Shown here: positions 36,992 to 46,272 of the stretch, piece after piece
Numbering within the stretch: position 1 is the stretch's first letter
Layout of the letters: the number at the start of each line of letters is the position of its first letter
From: Evansella sp. AB-P1
GTDB taxonomy: Bacteria > Bacillota > Bacilli > Bacillales > Salisediminibacteriaceae
DNA: 64,000 bases
Direction: 5' to 3'
NCBI RefSeq assembly: GCF_029688925.1
Contig: NZ_JARUKY010000008.1
Location: forward strand, 158,997-222,996
The notes under the pieces: model-generated
The model's input: the letters and a program-made list of their open reading frames with translations, nothing else
Told to the model about the DNA's origin: nothing
Databases searched by the model: none
Program-made: the position numbers and the translations under genes

Positions 36992-38086
36992 TTAATAATT
37001 AGTAATCGTTGAATGTTTAAAAAAGGTTACACTTCTTTTACGTTTTCGCCTTTCATTTCTTACTTGAATTAGCTGCCCTAAAATACTAATGCTAATTTCG
37101 TCTGCCCCCTCTGCATAAATATTTACACCTACAGGAGAGTGAACCCAGTCAGGTAAGGGTGAGGGATTCAATAGTCTTTCTGATCTAAGCTTTGGTCCTA
37201 ATACGCCTAAATAACTTGGACGTTCGTGAATAAAATGCTTTAATATTACTCTATCCTTCATAAAGCTGTGGGTCATAATTAAAACATAGCTATCTTTCTT
37301 TATTTTTGATTTTGTTAAATATGTTTCAGGGTGTTCACAAACTAACTCTTTTGCTTTCGGAAAATATTTAGGACTACACCGACTTTGACTAGGATCAATA
37401 ACAATTGGTGAGAAATGAAATTCACTACACCTTTGAACAATTGGTTCTACATCTGGTCCAGCACCGAATATATAAAGGGTATCCTCTGCTTCTACATGCT
37501 CAAAGATAAATGAACGGTGTGAAATATCATTTTCACGATATTCCAGTAATTCATTATTTCCTAAAAATTCCATTACGTTTTTTTGCATATGTTGTTCCCC
37601 AATTATGCTATTAGTATTGAGAATCCCCTCTCCTTCCTTAGTAAAAAGGAAACGCAATCCCAAGTTTTTTTCCGTAACCTCACGAACAGATATAATCGAT
37701 TCTCCTTTATTTAAAATGGAAAGGGCCGTTGGCCAAAGAAATTGTCCATTTTCATCCTGATCAAACCAATTAATAGGTTCTAAGTAAACTTCGATTTTCC
37801 CGTTACAGCCTGCTCCTTGTCCCCATCCAAGATCGTCTTCCGATCGCAAATCGTACATGACCTTCTTTGCCTTTTTTGTGGCAATCACTTCATCTGCATG
37901 GCCTTTTAAATCTTCTTCAAGACATCCACCGCTTATCATTCCATATTGGACGCCAGTTTCAGAAAATAGCATTTTTGCTCCTTTGTGTCGATATGCTGAA
38001 CCATATACTGCAATAACTGTACCTAAAGCAAAATACTGTTGGGAATTTTCTTTCACTATTTTTAAATAGTTATAAAACTCTTTCAT
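36992..38086 (-). CDS. pucA: XdhC-family molybdenum cofactor chaperone
   Basis: Binds, protects and inserts the sulfurated molybdenum cofactor into xanthine dehydrogenase. The 364-residue protein has the XdhC N-terminal domain with AVYGSAYRHKGAKMLF and MISGGCLEEDL (conserved cysteine), and a C-terminal Rossmann domain with IFGAGPDVEPI and VLGPKLRSERLL. Its position between the xanthine dehydrogenase genes and pucB, across a repeat-filled gap, matches the B. subtilis puc cluster, though there pucA-E are contiguous. Confidence 0.9.
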   Translation of the reverse strand: MKEFYNYLKIVKENSQQYFALGTVIAVYGSAYRHKGAKMLFSETGVQYGMISGGCLEEDLKGHADEVIATKKAKKVMYDLRSEDDLGWGQGAGCNGKIEVYLEPINWFDQDENGQFLWPTALSILNKGESIISVREVTEKNLGLRFLFTKEGEGILNTNSIIGEQHMQKNVMEFLGNNELLEYRENDISHRSFIFEHVEAEDTLYIFGAGPDVEPIVQRCSEFHFSPIVIDPSQSRCSPKYFPKAKELVCEHPETYLTKSKIKKDSYVLIMTHSFMKDRVILKHFIHERPSYLGVLGPKLRSERLLNPSPLPDWVHSPVGVNIYAEGADEISISILGQLIQVRNERRKRKRSVTFFKHSTITNY

Positions 38087-38301
38087 GGAAATCCCCTCCT
38101 ACACACCCATTATTTATTTGGCTACTCTCGTATATTAAGCTAATACTAATCTAGTTCTACTATTCATTCGTTACATCACGCTTCGTTTTCCGCAGGCAAC
38201 GATTCAATCAACTTTGATAAAAAATCAACATTATTCTTTGACAGAGGAGCCATTCTTTTTATAATTATGTTAAGGTTTCTCCACCTCATACCATTTTTAT
38301 T

Positions 38302-38592
38302 AAGGTTACCCTGAAAATAACTGTTATGAAAATTAATAGTATTAGCAAATAAAGGTCAGGTTAATCATTCGTTCCGTCCCACTTCGCTTTCACCACAAGG
38401 GTATATGTGCGACATCTGTTCTGCTTCACTACGTTCCACAATCACAGTGTCTTCTTTACCGCGGACGAAGAAAATGTGATAGCATTTTCGAGGAGTCTCG
38501 TGGGATTCCACTCATTCCAATTGGATTATAATTATTTTCATCCTCCATGGTGCAATTTGTTTCATTTGCATCGAGGTCTACCCTCGAAAATA
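38302..38592. repeat. Long dispersed repeat, short version
   Basis: This 291-base stretch matches 61747-62141 over most of its length, with shared blocks such as CTTCGCTTTCACCACAAGGG, GCGACATCTGTTCTGCTTC and AGTGTCTTCTTTACCGCGG. It lacks 124 bases present in the other copy; the break falls at ACGA (38465-38468). A further remnant (CGTTTTCCGCAGGCAACG) lies at 38182-38199. It fills the gap between pucA and pucE; no gene is evident in 38087-38732. Confidence 0.75.
38534..38592. repeat. Short hairpin-forming repeat, copy 1
   Basis: One of four copies of an approximately 57-base element with terminal inverted ends ATTTTCA and TGAAAAT (here CGAAAAT), inner TGCAA and TTGCA or TTTGCA, and a CCATGGTGCAA core. 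It forms the right end of the long repeat here and is followed by a CGGTTCAGTAGTGAAGGG module to 38630. Confidence 0.7.
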
Positions 38593-38732
38593 AGACGGTT
38601 CAGTAGTGAAGGGCAACGACTCCGGTGGGATTAGTAATAGCTGAAGACAAAGGAAAATGTTTATTAAGATCACAACCTTTACTTATGGAGTGAATATTGA
38701 GAACACGCCGTTAAAACGAACAATCTCTTCTT

Positions 38733-39227
38733 TTATTTGCTTAACCGTTTTATTACTCGATTGATTCCTCCATATCCTGTGCAGCGACAAAGATTCCCAG
38801 CTAGACTTTGCTCTATCTCATCATAATTAGGAGATTTATTTTGATTCAGTAAACCCTTTAAAGAAACAATCATTCCTGGTGTACAGTAGCCACATTGGAA
38901 TGCACCTTCCTCTAAAAAACATTGTTGAATAGGGTCTAATTTATTTTTCCCAATACCTTCAATTGATTCAATTTCTTTCCCTTCACATTGGTAAGCCATT
39001 GTTAAACAAGAATTATGTGGTATCCCATCTATAAGAACCATACATGCTCCACACCTACCAATTTCACACGATATTTTTGTTCCTGTTAAATCAAGATCTG
39101 TCCGAATAATATCTACTAATCTTCTAGACGGATGAACAGCTATACTTATCTCTTCTCCATTTAATGTAAAGTTCAAGACATATTGTATCTTCTCTTCTAC
39201 TAACATAAATTTATCTTCCTGAATCAT
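38733..39227 (-). CDS. pucE: Xanthine dehydrogenase, iron-sulfur subunit
   Basis: The electron-transfer subunit, 164 residues, with two [2Fe-2S] clusters. The plant-ferredoxin-type cluster uses C54, C59, C62 and C74 (CEIGRCGAC and later NSC). The all-alpha cluster uses C112, C115, C147 and C149 (CGYC and CRC). All eight cysteines are present. The start overlaps the large-subunit gene by 17 bases; AAGGTGGGG lies seven bases upstream of ATG. Confidence 0.94.
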   Translation of the reverse strand: MIQEDKFMLVEEKIQYVLNFTLNGEEISIAVHPSRRLVDIIRTDLDLTGTKISCEIGRCGACMVLIDGIPHNSCLTMAYQCEGKEIESIEGIGKNKLDPIQQCFLEEGAFQCGYCTPGMIVSLKGLLNQNKSPNYDEIEQSLAGNLCRCTGYGGINRVIKRLSK

Positions 39228-41514
39228 GTGTAATCCCCACCTTCTTTTCGTTATTTAGGTAAGGTAAATCACAAATAAGCTTTTCTTTATTAATAGGAAG
39301 CTTTGTTATCCAAGTGCCTGTAGCGTTCTTAACTGCAGCGACAATAGCTGGAGCAAGAGCAACAGAACCTACCTCGCCTACTCCTCTTGGACCAAATGGG
39401 TCTCCATCTGGCAGCTTTTCAATAGCATCAACAGATTGGGAACGTGGCACATCCAAAATAGTAGGAATAACATACGTATCTAAATTTAGGGTTATATATT
39501 CACTAGACTCCATGACAGCATCCTCTGATAAGGTGAATCCTAAGGCCATAATGCTCCCACCTTCAATTTGTCCTAAGTAGCCCATTGGATTTATAACAGG
39601 ACCAGCTGCTACAGTATGGTCTATTGCAACTACCTTTACCGTACCCGTTAAGACATTCACCTCTACCTCAGCAGCAACAGATGTACAGGTATATAAATAA
39701 TGTCCTCCCATCACAGGATCAGGAGTGACTGGATAATGAAATTTAGTTGAAAACTCTAAATCCTCTATCCCAAGCTTTGCCACTTCACCGTATGTCATTA
39801 CCCGAACTTTCTTACCATTTTTATAAGTCCAAATCCCACCTGAACCCGTTTTTAAGTCCTTTCTATTAACACCTGTTTCATTTTCGACCTTTTCATATAA
39901 AGCGCTTAAAAATTGGGGCTTTAATCGATTTAGTGCTTGCCATACCATGTTAGTCGTTCTAGAGGCTGTAGAGGATCCACTCGGTGGCACAAGATCTGTG
40001 TCTCCAATAACGATGTGTATATCCTCTTTTTCACAATTAAAATGATCTAGAAGTAAAATTTCTAATGTTCCCAATAGCCCTTGACCAAATTCTTCATGAC
40101 CAAAAGCAACCTCAATCTTTCCTTTATTATTTAGTCGAAGGATTCCTCCAGCTGGATCAGGTATCCCAAAGCCTAAACCTGATCCATGCATTGCCATGGA
40201 AAAGCCTATCCCTCTTTGAATCCATCGATCACTACTTTCGAGATCTTGCTTACTCTTTTCCCATAAGGGAGATCTTTGAATAGCTTCCCACACCTCAAAT
40301 GCTCCATTCGTTGGATACACCCGTTGTCCTAATGGACCAAGATCATTTAAATTCCTTAAATTTCTCCTTCTTAGTTCCCAAGGATCTATATGCAATTTTT
40401 CAGCTAACCTATCTATTTGTCCCTCTAACGCAAAAATGACTTGATTTCCACCAAATCCACGAAACTCTCCAGAAACGCCATTGTTTGTAAAAACAGCTTT
40501 TCCTTTTACAACTACATTTGGTATTTGGTATGGACCAATTGCATGCTCTGTAGCAAAATTTAGTACTGGCCCACCAAGTGTGGAATATGCTCCAGTATCA
40601 GAAAGAATTGTTACTTCATGAGCAAGGACTTTTCCATTGGCATCTACGCCTGTTTTCATTGTAATTTTCATTGGGTGTCTTTTAAGGCCTGCCTTTACAG
40701 ATTCCCATCTAGAATAATGAATCTTTACAGGTTTTCCACATGACAATGAAAGTAGAGCTCCATATGGTTGCACATTTAATTCATCCTTCCCTCCAAATGA
40801 TCCTCCAATAGGACTAGAAATAACGCGAATACGTTCATCTGGAACCCCTAGAATTCGTCCCAATTGCATTCTGTCCTTATAACCATGCTGTGTAGGTGCG
40901 TATACCGTTAATCTCCCATCTTTTTCAGGAACAAAAATACCACCTTCTGTCTCAAGGTATGTGTGCATTTGCCTGGGAGTTTCATACGTTTCTTCTATAA
41001 CACATACACATTTTCCTAATACGGCTTCCGTATTTCCTCGGCAATAATCTGTTTCATGAAGAATGTTTCCATTAGAATGTAGTTTCGGAGCAGTAGGAAG
41101 TAAGGCTTTTTCAGCTGAATCTATGATTGGTAGCTTATCGTATTCAACCTCTATTAAATGTAAAGCTTCTTCTGCAATCTCTGGCGTTGTTGCTGCTACC
41201 GCTGCTATTGCATCACCTTCATATCGAACAAAATCAAAACAAAACACCGGTTGGTCCGGGTTACTAATCCCAAATCCGTTTAAACCTGGTATATCTTCAT
41301 GAGTGATAACAGACACAACTCCTTCAAGAGCTTTCGCTTTTAAAGTATCGATAGATATAATTCGTGCATGTGGATAGTCACTCCGAAGAACTCTTCCATA
41401 AAGCATATTTGGAAATGTCATATCTGTTAAATAGCGGAGCTTTCCAGTGACCTTTTCTTTACCATCAGGTCTAATTCTCCATTTATCTCCTGCAGAATCT
41501 TGATCTAAGAGCAT
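39211..41514 (-). CDS. pucD: Xanthine dehydrogenase, molybdenum-binding subunit
   Basis: Catalytic subunit oxidising hypoxanthine and xanthine to urate, about 767 residues. The N-terminal domain starts near KVTGKLRYLTDMTFPNML. Cofactor motifs: GGSFGGKDELN, GEFRGFGGNQ, GHEEFGQG and the active-site glutamate in GPRGVGEVGSVALAP. Frame opens at GTG 41523; ATG at 41514 with GAGGTG six bases before it is better. Operon order pucC-pucD-pucE. Confidence 0.95.
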   Translation of the reverse strand: MLLDQDSAGDKWRIRPDGKEKVTGKLRYLTDMTFPNMLYGRVLRSDYPHARIISIDTLKAKALEGVVSVITHEDIPGLNGFGISNPDQPVFCFDFVRYEGDAIAAVAATTPEIAEEALHLIEVEYDKLPIIDSAEKALLPTAPKLHSNGNILHETDYCRGNTEAVLGKCVCVIEETYETPRQMHTYLETEGGIFVPEKDGRLTVYAPTQHGYKDRMQLGRILGVPDERIRVISSPIGGSFGGKDELNVQPYGALLSLSCGKPVKIHYSRWESVKAGLKRHPMKITMKTGVDANGKVLAHEVTILSDTGAYSTLGGPVLNFATEHAIGPYQIPNVVVKGKAVFTNNGVSGEFRGFGGNQVIFALEGQIDRLAEKLHIDPWELRRRNLRNLNDLGPLGQRVYPTNGAFEVWEAIQRSPLWEKSKQDLESSDRWIQRGIGFSMAMHGSGLGFGIPDPAGGILRLNNKGKIEVAFGHEEFGQGLLGTLEILLLDHFNCEKEDIHIVIGDTDLVPPSGSSTASRTTNMVWQALNRLKPQFLSALYEKVENETGVNRKDLKTGSGGIWTYKNGKKVRVMTYGEVAKLGIEDLEFSTKFHYPVTPDPVMGGHYLYTCTSVAAEVEVNVLTGTVKVVAIDHTVAAGPVINPMGYLGQIEGGSIMALGFTLSEDAVMESSEYITLNLDTYVIPTILDVPRSQSVDAIEKLPDGDPFGPRGVGEVGSVALAPAIVAAVKNATGTWITKLPINKEKLICDLPYLNNEKKVGITHDSGR

Positions 41515-41530
41515 CTTTATCACCTCTATG

Positions 41531-42415
41531 TTATAAATTCTTCAATGAACTAAATAAATGATAAACAATTAAATTAGCAGTGACCTTCTTCTTATATTCA
41601 GAAATGGTGGAATCCTCTCTTTGTAATTCACGATAAATAACAGACTGAATGTGTTGTAAAAAATCCTTCGTAAGATCATTGTTCTCTAAAGCTAGTTCAG
41701 TACTTGTTAATCGAAAAGGTACTGAGGTTCCCCCACCTGCAGCTAATAAACAGGTTCCAATCTGTTTATTAGCTGCAAAGTTACCGGTCCCTGCTATCGT
41801 TATGATTGATGGAGTAAATGCTTCTCTTTTTCCAACCTTCTGATAAAACGAGAATCTATTTTGAGGTTTATTTTTAATCAAAGGAATAGCAATAGAGACC
41901 AGTATTTTGGGATGGTAGACACCGTTAACTTCCTTGTACTTAGCATTACTTAAATATACTTCTAATGATTCATTTTCAAATTCTTTACCATTAAACCACG
42001 TTAAAGTAGCATCATGAATAAGTAATGCGGGAAGTGAATCTCCTGTTTTTGTTAAAATATTCCCTCCTATCGTCCCTTGATTACGAATGGAGGGTGCTGC
42101 AATCCTTTTACATGCTTCCACAATTGCACTCCCATACTTATTCAATAGAGGATGCTTAATACAGTCAGCTAGTTTAGTCATAGAGCCAATCAATAGTTCA
42201 CTTCTATCTGATGTATTTTTCTCTTCAATTTTATCCATGTCATGTATTTGGTCTAGACTTATTAAATGAGGGGAGATGTGACGTAATCCTCCTTTCCATT
42301 GTGTACGGAGCCATGTCCCTCCAGAAACGAAGCAGCTAGCATCCTTATATGTTTGATGGATGCTCCATGCGTCATATAAATCTTTTGGGCGCCAAACTTT
42401 TTCAACTGTCAGCAT
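41531..42415 (-). CDS. pucC: Xanthine dehydrogenase, FAD-binding subunit
   Basis: A 294-residue subunit with the FAD-binding PCMH-type domain: FVSGGTWLRTQWKGG, then GGNILTKTGDSLPALL, and the C-terminal CO-dehydrogenase flavoprotein domain with AAGGGTSVPFRL. It passes electrons from the iron-sulfur subunit to NAD or another acceptor. The start is ATG at 42415 (MLTVEKVWRP), ten bases after AAGGAG; 18 extra upstream codons in frame look unlike the family. First gene of the pucCDE operon. Confidence 0.92.
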   Translation of the reverse strand: MLTVEKVWRPKDLYDAWSIHQTYKDASCFVSGGTWLRTQWKGGLRHISPHLISLDQIHDMDKIEEKNTSDRSELLIGSMTKLADCIKHPLLNKYGSAIVEACKRIAAPSIRNQGTIGGNILTKTGDSLPALLIHDATLTWFNGKEFENESLEVYLSNAKYKEVNGVYHPKILVSIAIPLIKNKPQNRFSFYQKVGKREAFTPSIITIAGTGNFAANKQIGTCLLAAGGGTSVPFRLTSTELALENNDLTKDFLQHIQSVIYRELQREDSTISEYKKKVTANLIVYHLFSSLKNL

Positions 42416-42626
42416 CCAGCAAACACTCCTTTTTCTTATAATTTTATTCTCCTCTATACAATGATTCACCTGAGAATTTGTCCTTGTATTTTAGAATTCA
42501 GAATAAGTGTTTTAACATGATGAAGCATGAACAACATACAATAGATTGTTAACAGGATAATACTTTATCACCTCTTCGTCATTGGTCATCACTGTTAAAT
42601 AATGAAAGGAATGTTGTGTACTTTAA

Positions 42627-44000
42627 CTAAACAGTAGTAATCTCTCTACCATACCCAAAGTCTGATATGGCGTGTTCTTTATCGTAAACGATATTTCCTC
42701 TTACAATAGTAGTAGTGATTTCAAAATAAAGACTTTGATTTTCATATGGCGTGTACTTGTTTTTCATAAAGATGTTAGATTTCTTCACTTTATTTTTTTT
42801 ACTAAAATGAGCAATGGTTAAATCTGCTTCATAGCCAACTTCAATGACTCCTTTTTTTGTCTTAGGAAGAAATTTTTTTGCCACATTAGATGTAAATAAC
42901 GGCAAAATTTGTTGAAGTGATAAACCTCTACGTAACCCTTCGTTAATAAAAAATGGAAATGCATATTGAACTCCTTGTATCCCGCCCCATGATTTCCATA
43001 TATTATTATCACCTGCAGTTTTCATAGAATAAGTACAAGGAGAATGGTCAGATCCAACCGTATCTACCATCCCATTCTTTATACAGTTCCAAAGCTTTTC
43101 TATTGTTGATTTATCTCTTAAAGGTGGTGCACACTTTAAAATTGGCCCCTTTTCAATAAAATCCTTATCCTCAAATAAAAGGTAATGAGGACAAACCTCC
43201 ACTGAAACTTGTACCCCCCTTCTCTTTGCATGGTAGAGGGACTCAATTGCCTTAGGAGAGGTAACATGAACAAAATGAACGGTTGCTCCTGTTTCCTCAG
43301 CTAAGCCTAAAGCATACTCAATTGCTTCTAATTCCGCGCTAAGTGGTCTACTTTCTAAAAAAGCTTGGCGATCTGTTCTTTTTTCACCAAGTAGTTTTGA
43401 TGTTTTCTTTATAATAGATTTATTATCTTCTGCATGGAGAGCAAGGATAGAATTTAGTTGTTTAACTGCCTCCATCCCTTTCTTTAACTGACTTTTCTTA
43501 ATACATGGAAAATCACTAATACCGCTCTCTGATAAAAAAGCTTTAAAGCCTATAATTCCTTGTTGTTTCATTGCATTAAGTTCGATCGTATTATCAAAGT
43601 TATCAGCTGTAATCCCCGCCCATAAGCCAAAATCTATGATTGACCTATTTTCAAGATGCTTCTTTTTTCTTGCAAGAATGGAGGAATTAATGACAGATGG
43701 GCTACTATTAAGTGGCATATCAAACACTGTGGAAATGCCTCCTGCTGCTGCTGCTTGACTACCAGTTTGAAATCCTTCCCACTCCTCTCTTCCAGGGTCA
43801 TTAAAATGAACATGAGAATCTATGAAACTTGGTAATATAACACCATCACTTGCATCAATAACTTGCATGAATTTATCTTCCTTTATATCACTTTTAGAAA
43901 AGAGGATTTCCTGAATTTTCCCATCATCTATAATTAGATCAACTTCCGAAAATGAACCATTCCAAAATACTTGGCCATTTTTAATCAATAATTGGTTCAT
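42627..44000 (-). CDS. pucH: Allantoinase
   Basis: Opens the allantoin ring to allantoate. The 457-residue cyclic amidohydrolase has H63 and H65 in DSHVHFNDPGRE, the carbamylated-lysine site K153 in GFKAFLSESG, and later HAEDN, HFVHVTSP and GSDHSPC metal and acid motifs. Length and motifs are those of AllB/PucH rather than dihydropyrimidinase. It stands alone: 211 bases before pucC and 272 bases after the next operon. Confidence 0.94.
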   Translation of the reverse strand: MNQLLIKNGQVFWNGSFSEVDLIIDDGKIQEILFSKSDIKEDKFMQVIDASDGVILPSFIDSHVHFNDPGREEWEGFQTGSQAAAAGGISTVFDMPLNSSPSVINSSILARKKKHLENRSIIDFGLWAGITADNFDNTIELNAMKQQGIIGFKAFLSESGISDFPCIKKSQLKKGMEAVKQLNSILALHAEDNKSIIKKTSKLLGEKRTDRQAFLESRPLSAELEAIEYALGLAEETGATVHFVHVTSPKAIESLYHAKRRGVQVSVEVCPHYLLFEDKDFIEKGPILKCAPPLRDKSTIEKLWNCIKNGMVDTVGSDHSPCTYSMKTAGDNNIWKSWGGIQGVQYAFPFFINEGLRRGLSLQQILPLFTSNVAKKFLPKTKKGVIEVGYEADLTIAHFSKKNKVKKSNIFMKNKYTPYENQSLYFEITTTIVRGNIVYDKEHAISDFGYGREITTV

Positions 44001-44193
44001 GTAATCCCTCCAATTTTAAACAACTGTTTCGTCTATTTTGTACGAAATATATATAAATTCCATCATTTTCGTTAGATAATTTAACAGAAAATTTTGAATT
44101 TTTATGACTTTGGTGTAGATTTACTAATGATTTTATTTAATAAGGTCCTTTCTACAGCTAACCAAGAAGAGTTTTTATTCGGATGCAAAAGAA

Positions 44194-44238
44194 AAAACGT
44201 GCATATTGTAGCTACAAGCTCTACAATAAACACGTTTT
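44194..44238 (-). terminator. Terminator of the oxidoreductase-DUF993-isomerase operon
   Basis: On the minus strand AAAACGTG and CACGTTTT ends (44231-44238, 44194-44201), with an inner ATTGTAG/CTACAAT pair, form a two-stage stem, followed by TTCTTTT. It lies 35 bases after the isomerase gene stop. The rest of the 44001-44272 gap shows no gene. Confidence 0.65.
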
Positions 44239-44272
44239 CCGTTATCTCTACTTTTCTATGATGTTATTTTTT

Positions 44273-45094
44273 CTAGCAATGCTCCAAATATCTCTCTTTC
44301 ATTAATGCTAAAACGTCATCCCCCTGCATATCCCAAATTTCTCTATTAAAAATTTCTACCTCTATTGGGCCATCATACCCAGTTTGATCAACAGCATCTC
44401 GAATTCTTCTTAATTCAATAACCCCATCCCCCATCATTCCTCTACTCATAAGTAAATCTGTTGTGGGTACAGTCCAATCAGATACATGAAAGCCTAAGAT
44501 CCGTCCTTTTGCACGATTAATTTGCTCGTACAGCTGAGGATCCCACCAAACATGGTACACATCAACAATAACACCAAGATGGTCGTTATTTATTTTTTCT
44601 ACCATTGAATTTGCCTGACCAAGCGTTACAATAACCGAACGTTCTGCTGCATACATTGGGTGTAACGGTTCTATTCCTAATTTGACCCCAGCAGACTTGG
44701 CATAAGGAAGAATCTCCTGTATCCCTTCCTCTACTTGCTTTCTTGCTTCAACAATATCTTTATCACTCGCCGGTCCACATACGAGCACCAATACATTTGT
44801 ACCAAGTTCAACTGCTTCATCAATTGCCCGAAGATTATCCTCAATCCGTTCCTTTCTTTCTATAGCTGTAGCGGCAGGAAACATTCCGCCTCGGCATAAA
44901 CTTGATACTTGAATTCCTGAGTCACGAACAATTTTTTTACATGCACTTAAACCTAGATCCTTTACTTTATGCCGCCAAATAGCAATACTTGGAACGTTGT
45001 TTCGGATGCATCCATCTACTGCTTCCTGTAAGTTCCATCTTTCTGTTGTAATCTGATTCAAGCTTAGTCTACTAATATTTTCAAACTTAGTCAT
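44273..45094 (-). CDS. Sugar phosphate isomerase/epimerase (xylose-isomerase-like TIM barrel)
   Basis: A 273-residue AP-endonuclease-2/xylose-isomerase-like barrel. Metal ligands are suggested by LGIEPLHPMYA, GVIVDVYHVWWDP, GFHVSDWTVP and GPIEVEIFN. ATG at 45094 is eight bases after AAAGGAGG; GTG at 45103 lies inside that site. Last gene of a three-gene operon with DUF993 and a Gfo/Idh oxidoreductase. The set looks like a sugar or cyclitol catabolic module, but the substrate is unknown. Confidence 0.85.
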   Translation of the reverse strand: MTKFENISRLSLNQITTERWNLQEAVDGCIRNNVPSIAIWRHKVKDLGLSACKKIVRDSGIQVSSLCRGGMFPAATAIERKERIEDNLRAIDEAVELGTNVLVLVCGPASDKDIVEARKQVEEGIQEILPYAKSAGVKLGIEPLHPMYAAERSVIVTLGQANSMVEKINNDHLGVIVDVYHVWWDPQLYEQINRAKGRILGFHVSDWTVPTTDLLMSRGMMGDGVIELRRIRDAVDQTGYDGPIEVEIFNREIWDMQGDDVLALMKERYLEHC

Positions 45095-45108
45095 AAGACA
45101 CACCTCCT

Positions 45109-46272
45109 TTATTCCAATCCACTTATTGCTAAAGTGTTTTTCATTCTTTTCATTGCAAGCTCTGGGTCCACTAATAGCCCTGCTTGGTCCGCTAATACGA
45201 AAAGTTCCGAAAGGTGGATTATGGATCTTGCACTTTCAGCCCCACCGATCATTCGGAAATGTGATTGATGACCGTTTAAGTAAGCCATAAATACAATACC
45301 AGTTTTATACGAATACGTAGGTTTTTGAAAGATATGGCGAGACAGTGGAACTGTTTTTTCTAACAAGGAATTATATTTTTTAAAGTCTCCATCATCCAAT
45401 GCATGCATTGCGGCAGCGGCAGCTGGAGCGATTGCATCAAAAATGCCAAGTAATGCATCACTATGTCCTTTTTCATCCCCTTGTATTAAGGAAGGATAAT
45501 TAAAATCATCACCGGTATACATACGTACACTTTCAGGTAATAGACGGCGCATCTTTATTTCCTTTTGATCATCTAGTAATGATATTTTTATCCCGTCTAC
45601 TTTATCTTCATTCTCTTTAATAATTTGAAGACAGACTTCCATTGCTTCGTCTACATCACTTTTTCCCCAATAGTTTTTTAAAGCTGGATCAAACATATCC
45701 CCTAACCAATGAAGAATAACTGGTTGAGATACTTGATTTAAAATTTTTGAATATACAAATCCAAAATCCTCAGGACTTTTAGCGCAGGCCGCTAATGCAC
45801 GGCTGGCCATCAAGATAATTTGACCACCTTGTTCTTCAATGAAGGAGCATTGTTCTTCATATGCTTTTATTACATCACTTAGGTCTAGATCTTCCCTTGG
45901 ATGTAAATGATCTGTTCCTGCACCGCAAGCTATGCGCCCTCGAACGGCTTTAGCTTCCCGGACAGATCGTTCAATAAGCTCCTTAGCATTATTCCAATCT
46001 AATCCCATTCCCCTTTGAGCTGTATCCATAGCCTCTGCAACTGACAATCCTAAGGACCATAGATGACGGCGGTACGCTAACGTATTCTCCCAATCTATTT
46101 TCGACTCTTTTTGAGGATCAACATCTACAAAGGGATCAGCAACAACATGTGCTGCAGAAAAAGCTACCCGACTTTTAAATGTTGACTCAGGCACATTAAT
46201 CTCTGTACTTTTTTGCAGGGTATACGTATAGGTTTCTCCCCCGTGTCTAGGTAATTTTATGGATTTATTCAT
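45109..46272 (-). CDS. DUF993 protein, DHDPS-like class I aldolase fold
   Basis: A 387-residue protein of a family without an assigned activity. It resembles dihydrodipicolinate-synthase-type barrels: the segment DGIKISLLD places K229 where the Schiff-base lysine would be, and RGRIACGAGTDH and YTGDDFNYP follow the barrel pattern. If K229 is catalytic, a retro-aldol or lyase step on a keto sugar acid is likely. Its ATG overlaps the oxidoreductase stop (TAATG), so the two are coupled. Confidence 0.82.
   Translation of the reverse strand: MNKSIKLPRHGGETYTYTLQKSTEINVPESTFKSRVAFSAAHVVADPFVDVDPQKESKIDWENTLAYRRHLWSLGLSVAEAMDTAQRGMGLDWNNAKELIERSVREAKAVRGRIACGAGTDHLHPREDLDLSDVIKAYEEQCSFIEEQGGQIILMASRALAACAKSPEDFGFVYSKILNQVSQPVILHWLGDMFDPALKNYWGKSDVDEAMEVCLQIIKENEDKVDGIKISLLDDQKEIKMRRLLPESVRMYTGDDFNYPSLIQGDEKGHSDALLGIFDAIAPAAAAAMHALDDGDFKKYNSLLEKTVPLSRHIFQKPTYSYKTGIVFMAYLNGHQSHFRMIGGAESARSIIHLSELFVLADQAGLLVDPELAMKRMKNTLAISGLE

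Noticed and set aside
38407..38634. 75-codon plus-strand frame within the long repeat
   Set aside because: It runs across repeat modules that are rearranged or deleted in other copies, so no protein could be conserved.
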